Positions 8,849 to 18,560 of a stretch of 64,000 bases of DNA are shown one piece after another. The number at the start of each line of letters is the position of its first letter. Within the stretch, counting starts at the first letter, position 1. Source of the stretch: DATAAP01 sp041690495 (GTDB taxonomy: Bacteria; Pseudomonadota; Alphaproteobacteria; CACIAM-22H2); assembly GCA_041690495.1 (NCBI GenBank), contig JAWLHE010000010.1, positions 153,590 to 217,589 of the forward strand, written 5' to 3'. The translations under genes were made by a program, and so were the position numbers. Below the pieces are notes generated by a model that searched no databases, was not told the DNA's origin, and saw nothing but the letters and a program-made list of their open reading frames with translations.

Positions 8849-11800
8849 TCAGGACGACTCTCCCTGTCCGACGCCTCGGGCGCGCCGAAGATCGCGCCCG
8901 GCCGATCGCTGATCGCCTTGAAGCGCCTGTAGTGCGTCGTCAAGACGGGCAAGCATCGGCGTCAGCCGGGCGCGCGCGGCGTCGTCGCGAATCCGTTTGA
9001 GCTCGGTCTGCAGTTCCGGCGAGCGTTCGCCGCGGCCGAAGGCGGCAAGCGCCCGCCCGCGCGCGATCAGGAGATCCGACCAGGGCAGACGCTCCTGCGC
9101 AGTATAGTCGTCGAGCGCCTGCGCATAGCGCAGCGCTTCGTCCCAGTTGCAGTGCTGCAGGCGGTGCTCGATCGCGTCGCGATAGAACCAGAAGTAATTG
9201 TGGCCGATGCAGCCCCTCTCCAGGATGGACTCGGCCTCTGCCAGCATCGCCGCGGCATTTTCGGAGTCCGCGGCGTACAGCGCCTTGCAGCCGAGCGCGA
9301 GCGGTCCCGTGAAGCCGATGCCGGTCTCGCGCGCAACCGCCAGCGCCTCGTCGATCGCTTCGCGGCCTTCGCGTACACGACCGAGCTCGCATTGCGCGAC
9401 GCCGAGATGCGAGAGGATGGGAGCGTCGTAGCGGCGCGTGCCGAGCTGCCGGGAAAGCGCCAGCGCCTTCTCGAGCATCACCACGGCTTCGCTATAGCGC
9501 CCGAACTCCGTCAGCAGAATGCCGCTCGACTCATAGGAAGTCATTTCGGCGAGGCGGTTGCCGACCTCTATCGAAGCCTGGGCGCCGCGCGCATGCTCGT
9601 CGAGCGCCGCCTCGATCTCGTTCTGATAGCGCAGGCAATGGCCGATCATGAACCGCACGGAGACATCGATGCGGCCGAAGCCGCGGGCGCGGCAGAGCTC
9701 GCTGCAGCGCTGGAAGTGCTCGACGGCCGTGCGCATGCGGCCGCTCGCATAGGCGGCATCCCCCAGCCCGCCGAGCGCGCGGGCCTCGAGCTCGGCATCG
9801 CCGATCTCACGGGCGATCGCCAGCGCCTTTTCGTGCTCGGCGCCGCACAGGGCCGCCTCGCCGCGCGCGAAGTGAAGATTGCCGCGGATGAAATGGATGG
9901 CGCCCTTTTCCGGTCTCAGATCGGACGCTGCCAATGCCTGGTCGGCTTCGGCAAGGGCCTGCATCGCCTCTCCGATCCGGCTCAGCACGCGCAGGCCCGC
10001 GCCGATTCCGATCCAGGCGCGGCCTCGGTCGGAGTCGGTCTCGGCAAGATTGAGCATCTCCCTGTAGACGTCGACCGATTCCGGCGTGCGCCCGAGCTCG
10101 CGCAGCGCCTCGGCGCGCTGCATCGACAGATCGAAGCGGTCGCGATCGCTGCGCGCGAGGTCGATGCCGCGCATCGCGAATCGCAGCGCATCCTCGAAGT
10201 GATATCGCGCGGCGCTGGCGCGCGAAGCTGCGGCATAGGCCCGCGGCGCGCGCTCGTCCTCGGCGCGCTCGAGGTGCTCGGCGTGCAGGCCCGGGTCACG
10301 CGTCTCGAACCATGACGCCGCTTTTCGGTGCAGTTCCCGCCTGGTCTGGCGCAGCAGCGAAGCGTAGACGCCGTCGCGCACGAGCGCGTGCGCGAACAGA
10401 AACTCGTCGCCGTCGGGTCGCACCAGAAAGTTCGCAACCAGCGTGTCGCAGCGATAATCGGCATCGCCGACGAGATGGCGCAGGAGATCGCCGCCGAATC
10501 GCTGTCCTATGACGGACGCGGCCTGCAGGGCCTGCTTGTCGGAAGGCTGCAGCCGGTCGAGCCGCGACTGCACGACGCTCTGCAGCGAATCCGGCACGGC
10601 GTCGAGGTCGATGTCGGTGGCATTGCGCACGAGCTGAAGCAGGAACAGCGGGTTGCCTTCGGCGCGTGCAACGCAGGCCTGAGCCAGCCGGCTGCCCGGA
10701 TCGATGATGCCCGCCGCGAGCGCACGGGCATCGCGCTCGTGCAACGGCCCGAGGTCGAGCGTGACGAGTTGCGCGCCGCGAGTCGTGCTGCGCCAGGCCT
10801 GGTCGACGGGATCGCCTTCGAAACGCGAGGTCATGACCAGCAGGATCGGGTTGTCCCTGGTCGTCACTGCCAGGGCGGCCAAGTCGCCGAGCAGTCCGGC
10901 CTCGGCCCAGTGCAGGTCCTCGACGACCAGCATGACCGGTCGTGCGCGGCTCGCCGCCTCGGCGATCCGGACGAGCACACCATGCCGTGCACGCGTGCGT
11001 CCGGCATTGTCCATCGCGTCGAGGCCGGCGCGCAGCTCGGGCGACAGCGCCACGTCGAGCAGATCGAGCAGCGAGGGGAGCAAGTGCGACGGAATATGGC
11101 CGGCGTCGTGGGCGGCCCGCGCCGCAGCGGCCCGCGCCGCCTGGTCGGCGTCGGCGGCGAGGCCGAGCAGGGCACGCGCCAGCGTACGCACCGGGTCCTG
11201 GCTGCGCCCGGCGCCGAAATCGAGCACGAGAGCGCGGTGGCAGCCGAACCCCTTGGCCGCCGCGAGGCTGGCGAACTCCTCGACCAGGCGCGTCTTGCCG
11301 ATGCCGGGCTCGCCGCGCACATGGACGACCTGGCCGGTACCGGTCTCGCGCAGCGTGTCGAGCGCGCCCTCGAGCTGGCGGAGCTCGGCGCGCCGCCCGA
11401 CCAGCGGCGCCGCCGGCCGCGCTTTGTGCGGTCGCATGCGGTCGACGCGCCAGACCCGCACCGGCCTGGGAATGCCGCGCACGGTCGTCTCGCCGACCAG
11501 GCCGGCCTCGACGATGTCGGCGACGGCCGCGTGCACGGCGTCGGAGATCAGCGTCTGGCCGGCCTCCGACATGTCCTCCAGACGCGCCGCGAGATTCACC
11601 GAGTCGCCGGTGACGGTGTAGTCCCGGCGCGACTCACTGCCGAGCCCGGCGGCGACGACCTCGCCGCTGGCGACGCCGATATGCACGGCCAGCGTATGGC
11701 CAAGCTCCTTGCCGAGGGCGGTGACCGCGTCTTGAATCTCGATTGCCGCGCGCACCGCGCGCTCGGGGTCGTTGCCGTGCGCCACCGGCGCTCCGAACAC

Positions 11801-12121
11801 GGCCATGACGCCGTCGCCGGTATGCTTGTCGACGCTGCCGCCATAGGCGGCGATGCTCGCGTCCACCGTCGCGAAGAAGCGTGACAGCAGCGCATGGACC
11901 TCTTCGGGGTCCAGGGTCGCGCTCAGGCGCGTATAGCCGGCGAGGTCGGCGAACAGGGTGGTGACTTGGCGGCGCTCGCCCGACGGGGCAGATGCCGCCG
12001 CAGGGGCCGAGGGCGGCGTTGCCGCAGGCGCGATCGCGGCCCCGCACATGCCGCAGAACCGTGCGTCCACGGCGAGCGGCGCACCGCATTGCGTGCAGAA
12101 CCGGACGGTCCGGCGCGACAT
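8849..12121 (-). CDS. Zinc ribbon-class III nucleotide cyclase-AAA ATPase-TPR protein
   Basis: 1090 residues, no membrane segment. Residues 9-26 form a zinc ribbon (C9, C12, C23, C26). Residues 49-225 are a class III adenylate/guanylate cyclase domain with metal ligands D59 (FADLAGY) and D103 (TGDG), K99 for adenine choice, and N176/R180 of the transition-state motif, so it looks catalytically complete. Residues 240-600 are a STAND-like AAA module with Walker A GEPGIGKT at 270-277 and Walker B LVVEDLHW; the last 450 residues are TPR-like helical repeats. It probably makes cAMP in response to a ligand or partner sensed by the repeats. It stands alone and is read toward the convergent membrane protein gene. 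A TATAAT box lies just upstream on this strand. Confidence 0.88.
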   Translation of the reverse strand: MSRRTVRFCTQCGAPLAVDARFCGMCGAAIAPAATPPSAPAAASAPSGERRQVTTLFADLAGYTRLSATLDPEEVHALLSRFFATVDASIAAYGGSVDKHTGDGVMAVFGAPVAHGNDPERAVRAAIEIQDAVTALGKELGHTLAVHIGVASGEVVAAGLGSESRRDYTVTGDSVNLAARLEDMSEAGQTLISDAVHAAVADIVEAGLVGETTVRGIPRPVRVWRVDRMRPHKARPAAPLVGRRAELRQLEGALDTLRETGTGQVVHVRGEPGIGKTRLVEEFASLAAAKGFGCHRALVLDFGAGRSQDPVRTLARALLGLAADADQAARAAAARAAHDAGHIPSHLLPSLLDLLDVALSPELRAGLDAMDNAGRTRARHGVLVRIAEAASRARPVMLVVEDLHWAEAGLLGDLAALAVTTRDNPILLVMTSRFEGDPVDQAWRSTTRGAQLVTLDLGPLHERDARALAAGIIDPGSRLAQACVARAEGNPLFLLQLVRNATDIDLDAVPDSLQSVVQSRLDRLQPSDKQALQAASVIGQRFGGDLLRHLVGDADYRCDTLVANFLVRPDGDEFLFAHALVRDGVYASLLRQTRRELHRKAASWFETRDPGLHAEHLERAEDERAPRAYAAASRASAARYHFEDALRFAMRGIDLARSDRDRFDLSMQRAEALRELGRTPESVDVYREMLNLAETDSDRGRAWIGIGAGLRVLSRIGEAMQALAEADQALAASDLRPEKGAIHFIRGNLHFARGEAALCGAEHEKALAIAREIGDAELEARALGGLGDAAYASGRMRTAVEHFQRCSELCRARGFGRIDVSVRFMIGHCLRYQNEIEAALDEHARGAQASIEVGNRLAEMTSYESSGILLTEFGRYSEAVVMLEKALALSRQLGTRRYDAPILSHLGVAQCELGRVREGREAIDEALAVARETGIGFTGPLALGCKALYAADSENAAAMLAEAESILERGCIGHNYFWFYRDAIEHRLQHCNWDEALRYAQALDDYTAQERLPWSDLLIARGRALAAFGRGERSPELQTELKRIRDDAARARLTPMLARLDDALQALQGDQRSAGRDLRRARGVGQGESS

Positions 12122-12138
12122 GGCTGCCTCCCGCCGGG

Positions 12139-12160
12139 ATTATACTCTGGACGGCCGTCC
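12139..12160 (-). promoter_or_regulatory. TATAAT box with an adjacent 12-bp palindrome upstream of the cyclase gene
   Basis: On the minus strand a perfect TATAAT lies at 12144-12139, and a perfect 12-bp palindrome GGACGGCCGTCC at 12149-12160 sits in the spacer toward the expected -35 region. The start codon at 12121 is only 17 nt from the -10 box, with GGGAGGC at 12132-12126 as ribosome site, so the leader would be very short. No good -35 hexamer is seen, which could mean an activator-dependent promoter with the palindrome as operator. Inference from sequence only. Confidence 0.4.
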
Positions 12161-12245
12161 GCGTCCTTCACGCCGGCGTTATTCCGCTGGCTTTACCCGC
12201 ATGCACCGTGCCGTATTATCAAGGGCGTTCATCGAGGGACGGCAT

Positions 12246-12908
12246 ATGGCGGACGACGGGCTGGTCGGCAAGGTCAGGCAGAAGCTGGTCGAGACCAAGC
12301 AGAAATGGGCGGGCGAGGGCCGCCTGCTCACGGGCACGACCGCCGATCCCGCGCGGCAGCGCCTGCCGCCCGGCCAGCGCGAGGTGAAGAACTGGCCGGT
12401 GCTCGATCTCGGCATCCAGCCCGACATCGCGCCGGAACGCTGGCGGCTCGACGTGGACGGCCTGGTGGAGAACAGGATTTCCTGGTCCTGGGCCGATTTT
12501 CAGCGGCAGCCGCAGACGAAGGTCCGGTCCGACATCCATTGCGTCACCGCGTGGTCGCGTTTCGACAATCACTGGGAAGGCATCACCACGCGTCACCTGC
12601 TCGACGTCGTGAAACCGAAGCCGGAAGCGAAATTCGTCATCCAGCACAGCTACGACGGCTACACGACCAACCTGTCGCTCGAGGATTTCGCCGGCGAGGA
12701 CGTGCTGCTCGCGTCGCGCTGGGAAGGCGAGCCGATCGCGAACGAGCATGGCGGGCCGGTACGGCTGGTGCTGCCGAAGCTGTATTTCTGGAAGAGTGCC
12801 AAATGGCTGACCCGCCTTCAGTTCCTTGCCGGTGACAAACCCGGCTTCTGGGAGGTGCGCGGCTATCACAATCGCGGCGACCCGTGGAAGGAGGAGCGCT
12901 ATGGCTGA
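12246..12908 (+). CDS. Sulfite oxidase-like molybdopterin oxidoreductase (YuiH-type)
   Basis: 220 residues. The central fold matches the molybdopterin-binding domain of sulfite oxidases: WRLDVDGLVEN, then SDIHCVTAWSRFDNHWEGI with C99 as the probable molybdenum ligand, then IQHSYDGYTTNLSLED and PVRLVLPKLYFWKSAKW. It lacks a twin-arginine signal and the C-terminal dimerisation domain, so it is a short, cytoplasmic version of MsrP, like the YuiH group. ATG 12246 has GAGGGA at 12234-12239. The next gene (glutathione peroxidase) starts 8 nt before its stop, so the two are translated together, suggesting a shared oxidative-damage role. Substrate uncertain; no MsrQ heme partner is adjacent. Confidence 0.8.
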   Translation: MADDGLVGKVRQKLVETKQKWAGEGRLLTGTTADPARQRLPPGQREVKNWPVLDLGIQPDIAPERWRLDVDGLVENRISWSWADFQRQPQTKVRSDIHCVTAWSRFDNHWEGITTRHLLDVVKPKPEAKFVIQHSYDGYTTNLSLEDFAGEDVLLASRWEGEPIANEHGGPVRLVLPKLYFWKSAKWLTRLQFLAGDKPGFWEVRGYHNRGDPWKEERYG

Positions 12909-13533
12909 CTGGCGACTTGCGCTGATCGAGCGTCGCGGCCTGCTGCGGCTGTTCCTGTTCGGGCTGTCGGCCGCGGCGACGGTGATGAGTGTCGGCGCGA
13001 TGCTGCGGCCCGTCGCGGCCGCCGAAATCAAGCCGGGCCGGGAGAAGAGGACGAGCATGAGTGCCCATGATTTCGAATTCACCTCGATCGACGGCGACAG
13101 GCTGCCGCTGAAGGCGTGGCGCGGCCGCCCGGTCTTCGTCGTCAACACGGCGTCGTTCTGCGGCTACACGCCGCAATACGCCGATCTCGAGACGCTGTGG
13201 GGCCGGTACAAGGACCGCGGCCTAGTCGTGCTCGGCGTCCCGTCCAACGATTTCGGCCAGCAGGAGCCGGGCTCGGCGAAGGAGATCAAGGCGTTCTGCG
13301 AGACCTACGACGTCTCGTTCCCGCTGACCGAGAAGCAGAAAGTGACCGGAAGCGACGCGCATCCGCTCTACAAATGGATCGCCGCGGAGCTGGGCGAGGC
13401 CGGCGTGCCGCGCTGGAACTTCCACAAATACCTGATCGACGCGAACGGCGATCTCGCCGGCGCCTGGCCGAGCCGCGTGACGCCGACCTCGAAGGACGTC
13501 ACCCAGGCGGTGGAGCAGGCGCTTGCCCGATAA
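12901..13533 (+). CDS. Glutathione peroxidase with N-terminal membrane anchor or signal
   Basis: 210 residues. Residues 13-41 are hydrophobic (LLRLFLFGLSAAATVM) and end in Ala-rich sequence, so it is anchored in or exported across the inner membrane. The GPx domain starts near 55 with HDFEFTSIDGDRLPL. The peroxidatic residue is Cys87 in VNTASFCGYTPQY (not selenocysteine), with the tetrad Gln in NDFGQQEPGS and Trp in PRWNFHKYLID. It should reduce hydroperoxides, probably with thioredoxin-like donors as usual for bacterial Cys-GPx. ATG 12901 overlaps the sulfite oxidase-like gene by 8 nt. An internal Met before SAHDFEF (13057) could give a shorter cytoplasmic form. Confidence 0.88.
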   Translation: MADWRLALIERRGLLRLFLFGLSAAATVMSVGAMLRPVAAAEIKPGREKRTSMSAHDFEFTSIDGDRLPLKAWRGRPVFVVNTASFCGYTPQYADLETLWGRYKDRGLVVLGVPSNDFGQQEPGSAKEIKAFCETYDVSFPLTEKQKVTGSDAHPLYKWIAAELGEAGVPRWNFHKYLIDANGDLAGAWPSRVTPTSKDVTQAVEQALAR

Positions 13534-13579
13534 ATCGGCGTCTTGGGGCGACCTTGCACGGCGTCCTTTCGGACGCAAG

Positions 13580-13759
13580 ATGCGCGCCGAGTTCTTCCTT
13601 GAGCCGGATGTCGCCTATCTGAATCACGGTGCGTTCGGGGCGGCGCCGCGGAAGGTGCCGGTCATGGCCTTCGGCGGCCGTCTCTGGGCGCGCATCTCGG
13701 CGCAAATCTACAACCATATCGGCGACTATCGCCGTCTCGCCGACGCGCTGACCGCTTGA
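13580..13759 (+). pseudogene. Class V aminotransferase remnant with large in-frame internal deletion
   Basis: Only 59 codons from ATG 13580 (78 from a TTG at 13523). The first 25 residues, with FFLEPDVAYLNHGAFGAAPR, are the conserved N-terminus of class V (isopenicillin-N-epimerase-like) aminotransferases. The rest, with PVMAFGGRLWARISAQIYNH followed by an acidic Tyr and LADAL, is the conserved C-terminal end of the same family. Roughly 300 codons, including the PLP lysine, are missing at a junction near 13652-13657, with the frame preserved. The product cannot be a working enzyme. It lies between the glutathione peroxidase gene (46 nt) and glpK (43 nt). Confidence 0.75.
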
Positions 13760-13802
13760 CGCGCCGGGGGATGGAAGGCGACAACCGCGGCCGGGAGTAA
13801 AA

Positions 13803-15284
<1,482 letters not shown>

Positions 15285-15416
15285 GCTTTACGCCCTTTCT
15301 CTTGGGCGCACCCGGGCGCCGTGCTAGGGTGCCGTCATAAAAGCTTCACGAACCGGTAGCGTGCCGGCAATCGGCCGTGCCATAAACCGGGCCACCACCT
15401 GAGGGAGGGAGAACTT

Positions 15417-16742
15417 ATGATTTCACGCAGAGTGTTGCTTGGTGCCGCGGCCGCGGCTGCCGTTTCGTTCGCCGGAGCGGGTGCTGCGCAGGCACAGACC
15501 GAAATCCAGTGGTGGCACGCCATGGGCGGCCAGCTTGGTGAAGCGGTCAATGGAATCGCCGAGGGCTTCAACAAGTCCCAGAAGGAATACAAGGTCGTGC
15601 CCGTCTACAAGGGCACCTACACTGACACGATGACCGGCGCCATCGCCGCGTTCCGTGCGAAGCAGCAGCCGCACATCGTTCAGGTGTTCGAGGTCGGCAC
15701 GGCGACGATGATGGCCGCCAAGGGCGCGGTCTATCCGGTCCACCAGCTGATGGCCGAAGCGGGCGAGAAGTTCGATCCCAAAGCGTATCTACCGGCCGTC
15801 TACGGCTACTATTCGACAACGGATGGCAAGCTGCTGTCGATGCCGTTCAACTCCTCGACCCCGGTCCTCTACTACAACAAGGACGCGTTCAAGAAGGCCG
15901 GCCTCGACCCGAACAAGCCGCCGAAGACCTGGAACGATATCGAGCAGTATTCCAGGAAGCTTCTCGCCGCCGGCTATCAGTGCGGGTTCACCAGCCAGTG
16001 GCAGACCTGGGTCCAGATCGAGAACTTCGGTGCGTGGCACAACGTTCCGTTCGCCACGAAGGCCAATGGCTTCGGCGGCACCGACATCAAGCTGACGATC
16101 AACGATCCGCTGCGCGTGCGGCACGTCGAGAACCTCGCCAAGTGGCAGAGGGAGAAGGTCTTCGTGTATGCCGGCCGCGAGGGTAAGCCGAACCCGAAAT
16201 TCACGACCGGCGAGTGCCCGATGATCATGGGGTCCTCCGGTTCCGCGGGCGGATTCGCACAGGCGATGAAGGACGTGCAGTTCGGCATCACCATGCTGCC
16301 GGTCTACGAGGATGTGAAGGGCGCGCCGCAGAACTCGATCATCGGCGGTGCTACGCTGTGGGTGCTGAGCGGCAAGCCGAAGGCCGAGTACAAGGGCGTC
16401 GCGAAGTTCTTCACCTATCTGTCGAGCCCCGAGGTGCAGGCCAAGTGGCACATGGAGACCGGCTACGTGCCGATCACCAAGGCCGCTTACGAGCACACGC
16501 GCAAGCTGGGCTTCTACGAAAAGTTCCCGGGCCGCGACGTCGCGGTCGAACAGCTAAGCCTGAATACGCCAACCGACGCGTCGAAGGGCCTGCGCATCGG
16601 TAACTTCGTCCAGATCCGCGACGTGATGGACGAGGAGCTCGAGGCCGTGTGGGCCGGCCAGAAGACCGCCAAGCAGGCGCTCGACTCGGCCGTGGAGCGC
16701 GGCAACAAGCTGCTCGCCGACTTCGCGCGGGCCAACAGGTAG
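15417..16742 (+). CDS. ugpB: sn-glycerol-3-phosphate ABC transporter, periplasmic binding protein
   Basis: 441 residues, close to E. coli UgpB. The signal peptide carries a twin arginine (SRRVLLGAAAAAA) and ends in AQA before QTEIQWWHAMGG, so export may use the Tat route. The mature part has family signature segments: the WWHAMGGQLGEAVN opening, VYKGTYTDTMTGAIAAFRAK, PMPFNSSTPVLYYNKDAF-like sequence (here SMPFNSSTPVLYYNKD) and MIMGSSGSAGGFAQA. It binds glycerol-3-phosphate or glycerophosphodiesters for import by UgpAEC. GAGGGAGGGAG at 15402-15412 is a strong ribosome site. A strong hairpin follows 11 nt after the stop, probably allowing higher expression than the membrane genes. Confidence 0.95.
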   Translation: MISRRVLLGAAAAAAVSFAGAGAAQAQTEIQWWHAMGGQLGEAVNGIAEGFNKSQKEYKVVPVYKGTYTDTMTGAIAAFRAKQQPHIVQVFEVGTATMMAAKGAVYPVHQLMAEAGEKFDPKAYLPAVYGYYSTTDGKLLSMPFNSSTPVLYYNKDAFKKAGLDPNKPPKTWNDIEQYSRKLLAAGYQCGFTSQWQTWVQIENFGAWHNVPFATKANGFGGTDIKLTINDPLRVRHVENLAKWQREKVFVYAGREGKPNPKFTTGECPMIMGSSGSAGGFAQAMKDVQFGITMLPVYEDVKGAPQNSIIGGATLWVLSGKPKAEYKGVAKFFTYLSSPEVQAKWHMETGYVPITKAAYEHTRKLGFYEKFPGRDVAVEQLSLNTPTDASKGLRIGNFVQIRDVMDEELEAVWAGQKTAKQALDSAVERGNKLLADFARANR

Positions 16743-16753
16743 CACCGTCCGGA

Positions 16754-16787
16754 AGGGCCGCCCGCGCGTGAATGCCCGGGCGGCCCT
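16754..16787 (+). repeat. Intercistronic inverted repeat (11-bp stem) between ugpB and ugpA
   Basis: AGGGCCGCCCG at 16754-16764 pairs perfectly with CGGGCGGCCCT at 16777-16787, with a 12-nt loop. It begins 11 nt after the ugpB stop and ends 15 nt before the ugpA start, and no T-run follows. It resembles the protective hairpins found between binding-protein and permease genes in other importers. Confidence 0.65.
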
Positions 16788-16802
16788 CAGCTCCGCCGCC
16801 TC

Positions 16803-17684
16803 ATGAACAAGCGCGTCATCTTTCAAAGCAGGCTGCTGCCCTATCTGCTGGTCGCCCCGCAGATCGCGATCACCATAATCTTCTTCATCTGGCCGGCCGC
16901 ACAGGCGGTCAAGCAGTCGGTCTTCATCGAAGGGGCATTCGGCGGCAACGCGCAGTTCGTCTGGCTCGAGAATTTCGAAGCGCTGTTCACCGATCCGCTC
17001 TACCTGCACTCGGCGCGGGTCACGGTCGTCTTCAGTGCTGCCGTTACCTTCTTCGGACTCGCCATTTCGCTGCTTCTCGCGGTCATGGCCGACCGCGTGA
17101 TCAGGGGCGCCGGCCTCTACAAGACATTCCTGGTGTGGCCCTATGCCGTGGCGCCCGCCGTCGCCGGCGTGCTGTGGGGCTTCATGTTCAATCCCACGAT
17201 TGGCGTTTTCGCCTACATGCTCCGGACCGCCGGCTACGACTGGAACCACGTGCTCAATGGCGGCCAGGCCATGGTGCTGGTGATCATCGCCGCGACCTGG
17301 AACCAGATCAGCTACAACTTCCTCTTCTTCCTCGCCGGCCTGCAGTCGATCCCGAAGTCGCTCATCGAGGCGGCCGCGATCGACGGCGCGGGTCCCGGCC
17401 GGCGGTTCTGGACCATCATCCTTCCGCTGCTGTCGCCGACCGCGTTCTTCCTGCTGGTCGTCAACGTGGTGCATGCGTTCTTCGCCACCTTCGGCATCAT
17501 CCATGCGGTGACGCAGGGCGGGCCGGCGAAGGCGACGGAGATCCTGGTCTTCAAGGTCTACAACGACGGTTTCCGGGCGCTCGATCTCGGCGGCTCGGCG
17601 GCGCAGTCGGTCGTGCTCATGGCGGTTGTGATCGGCCTCACGGTCATCCAGTTCCGCTACATCGAGCGCAAGGTCCACTACTGA
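16803..17684 (+). CDS. ugpA: sn-glycerol-3-phosphate ABC transporter permease UgpA
   Basis: 293 residues with six transmembrane helices. The opening RLLPYLLVAPQIAITIIFFIWP and SVFIEGAFGG match UgpA-type MalF-family permeases. The cytoplasmic EAA loop for ATPase contact is IPKSLIEAAAIDGAGPGRRF, followed by FWTIILPLLSPTAFFLLVVN. With UgpE it forms the inner-membrane channel. It starts 60 nt after ugpB, directly after the hairpin, and ends 13 nt before ugpE. Confidence 0.95.
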   Translation: MNKRVIFQSRLLPYLLVAPQIAITIIFFIWPAAQAVKQSVFIEGAFGGNAQFVWLENFEALFTDPLYLHSARVTVVFSAAVTFFGLAISLLLAVMADRVIRGAGLYKTFLVWPYAVAPAVAGVLWGFMFNPTIGVFAYMLRTAGYDWNHVLNGGQAMVLVIIAATWNQISYNFLFFLAGLQSIPKSLIEAAAIDGAGPGRRFWTIILPLLSPTAFFLLVVNVVHAFFATFGIIHAVTQGGPAKATEILVFKVYNDGFRALDLGGSAAQSVVLMAVVIGLTVIQFRYIERKVHY

Positions 17685-17697
17685 GAAGGCGCGGAGG

Positions 17698-18549
17698 ATG
17701 GTCGAGAACCGCCCCTGGCTCACCTTCGCGGCGCACGCGGTCCTCTTGCTCGGCGTGCTGATCGTCGCTTTTCCGGTCTACGTGACATTCATAGCCTCCA
17801 CCCACGACCAGGCGGCGATGCTCTCCGGCGTGGTGCCGCTGCTGCCCGGCGAGCACTTCATCGAGAACTACCGCACCGTGCTGTGGGAAGGGATCGGCGC
17901 GTCGTCGAGCTCGCCGCCCGTCGGCATGATGATGTTCAACAGTCTGGTGATGGCGCTGTCGATCGCGATCGGCAAGATCGCGATCTCGATCATCGCCGCC
18001 TATGCGGTCGTCTATTTCAAGTTTCCGTTCCGGATGGCCTTTTTCTGGATGATCTTCATCACCCTGATGCTGCCGGTCGAGGTGCGCATCCTGCCGACCT
18101 ACGAGGTCATCGCCAGTCTCGGCATGCTCGACACCTATGCCGGCCTGACCATCCCGCTGATCGCCTCGGCCACCGCGACGTTCCTGTTCCGCCAGTTCTT
18201 CCTGAGCGTGCCCGACGAGCTGACCGAGGCGGCGCGCATCGACGGCGCCGGTCCCATGCGTTTCTTCTGGGACGTCCTGCTGCCGCTGTCGCGCACCTCG
18301 ATCGCGGCCCTGTTCGTCATCCAGTTCATCTACGGCTGGAACCAGTACCTGTGGCCGCTGCTGATCACCACGGACGAGAGTTATTACACCGTCGTCATGG
18401 GCATCTCGCGCATGGTCAACGTCGTCGACGCCGCGGCGAAATGGAACTACGTGATGGCGGTCACGCTGCTGGCGATGATTCCGCCGGTGATCGTCGTGGT
18501 CCTGATGCAGCGCCAGTTCGTCAAGGGCCTGGTCGAGACCGAGAAGTAA
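17698..18549 (+). CDS. ugpE: sn-glycerol-3-phosphate ABC transporter permease UgpE
   Basis: 283 residues with six helices, MalG-type. The EAA loop is VPDELTEAARIDGAGPMRFF, followed by FWDVLLPLSRTSIAALFVIQ; SVHDQAAMLSG-like sequence (here STHDQAAMLSGVVPLLPG) in the first periplasmic loop is typical of UgpE. The C-terminal VVLMQRQFVKGLVETEK is the usual end of the family. It partners UgpA. The start is 13 nt after ugpA and ugpC begins 11 nt after its stop, so the three are one transcription unit. Confidence 0.95.
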   Translation: MVENRPWLTFAAHAVLLLGVLIVAFPVYVTFIASTHDQAAMLSGVVPLLPGEHFIENYRTVLWEGIGASSSSPPVGMMMFNSLVMALSIAIGKIAISIIAAYAVVYFKFPFRMAFFWMIFITLMLPVEVRILPTYEVIASLGMLDTYAGLTIPLIASATATFLFRQFFLSVPDELTEAARIDGAGPMRFFWDVLLPLSRTSIAALFVIQFIYGWNQYLWPLLITTDESYYTVVMGISRMVNVVDAAAKWNYVMAVTLLAMIPPVIVVVLMQRQFVKGLVETEK

Positions 18550-18560
18550 GAAGGACCGCT

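Noticed and set aside
15285..15416. Possible terminator of glpK and promoter of ugpB (CGCCC...GGGCG and GTGCTAGGGT)
   Set aside because: The stem is only 5 bp without a T-run and no -35 partner is clear, so I did not list either as a feature.
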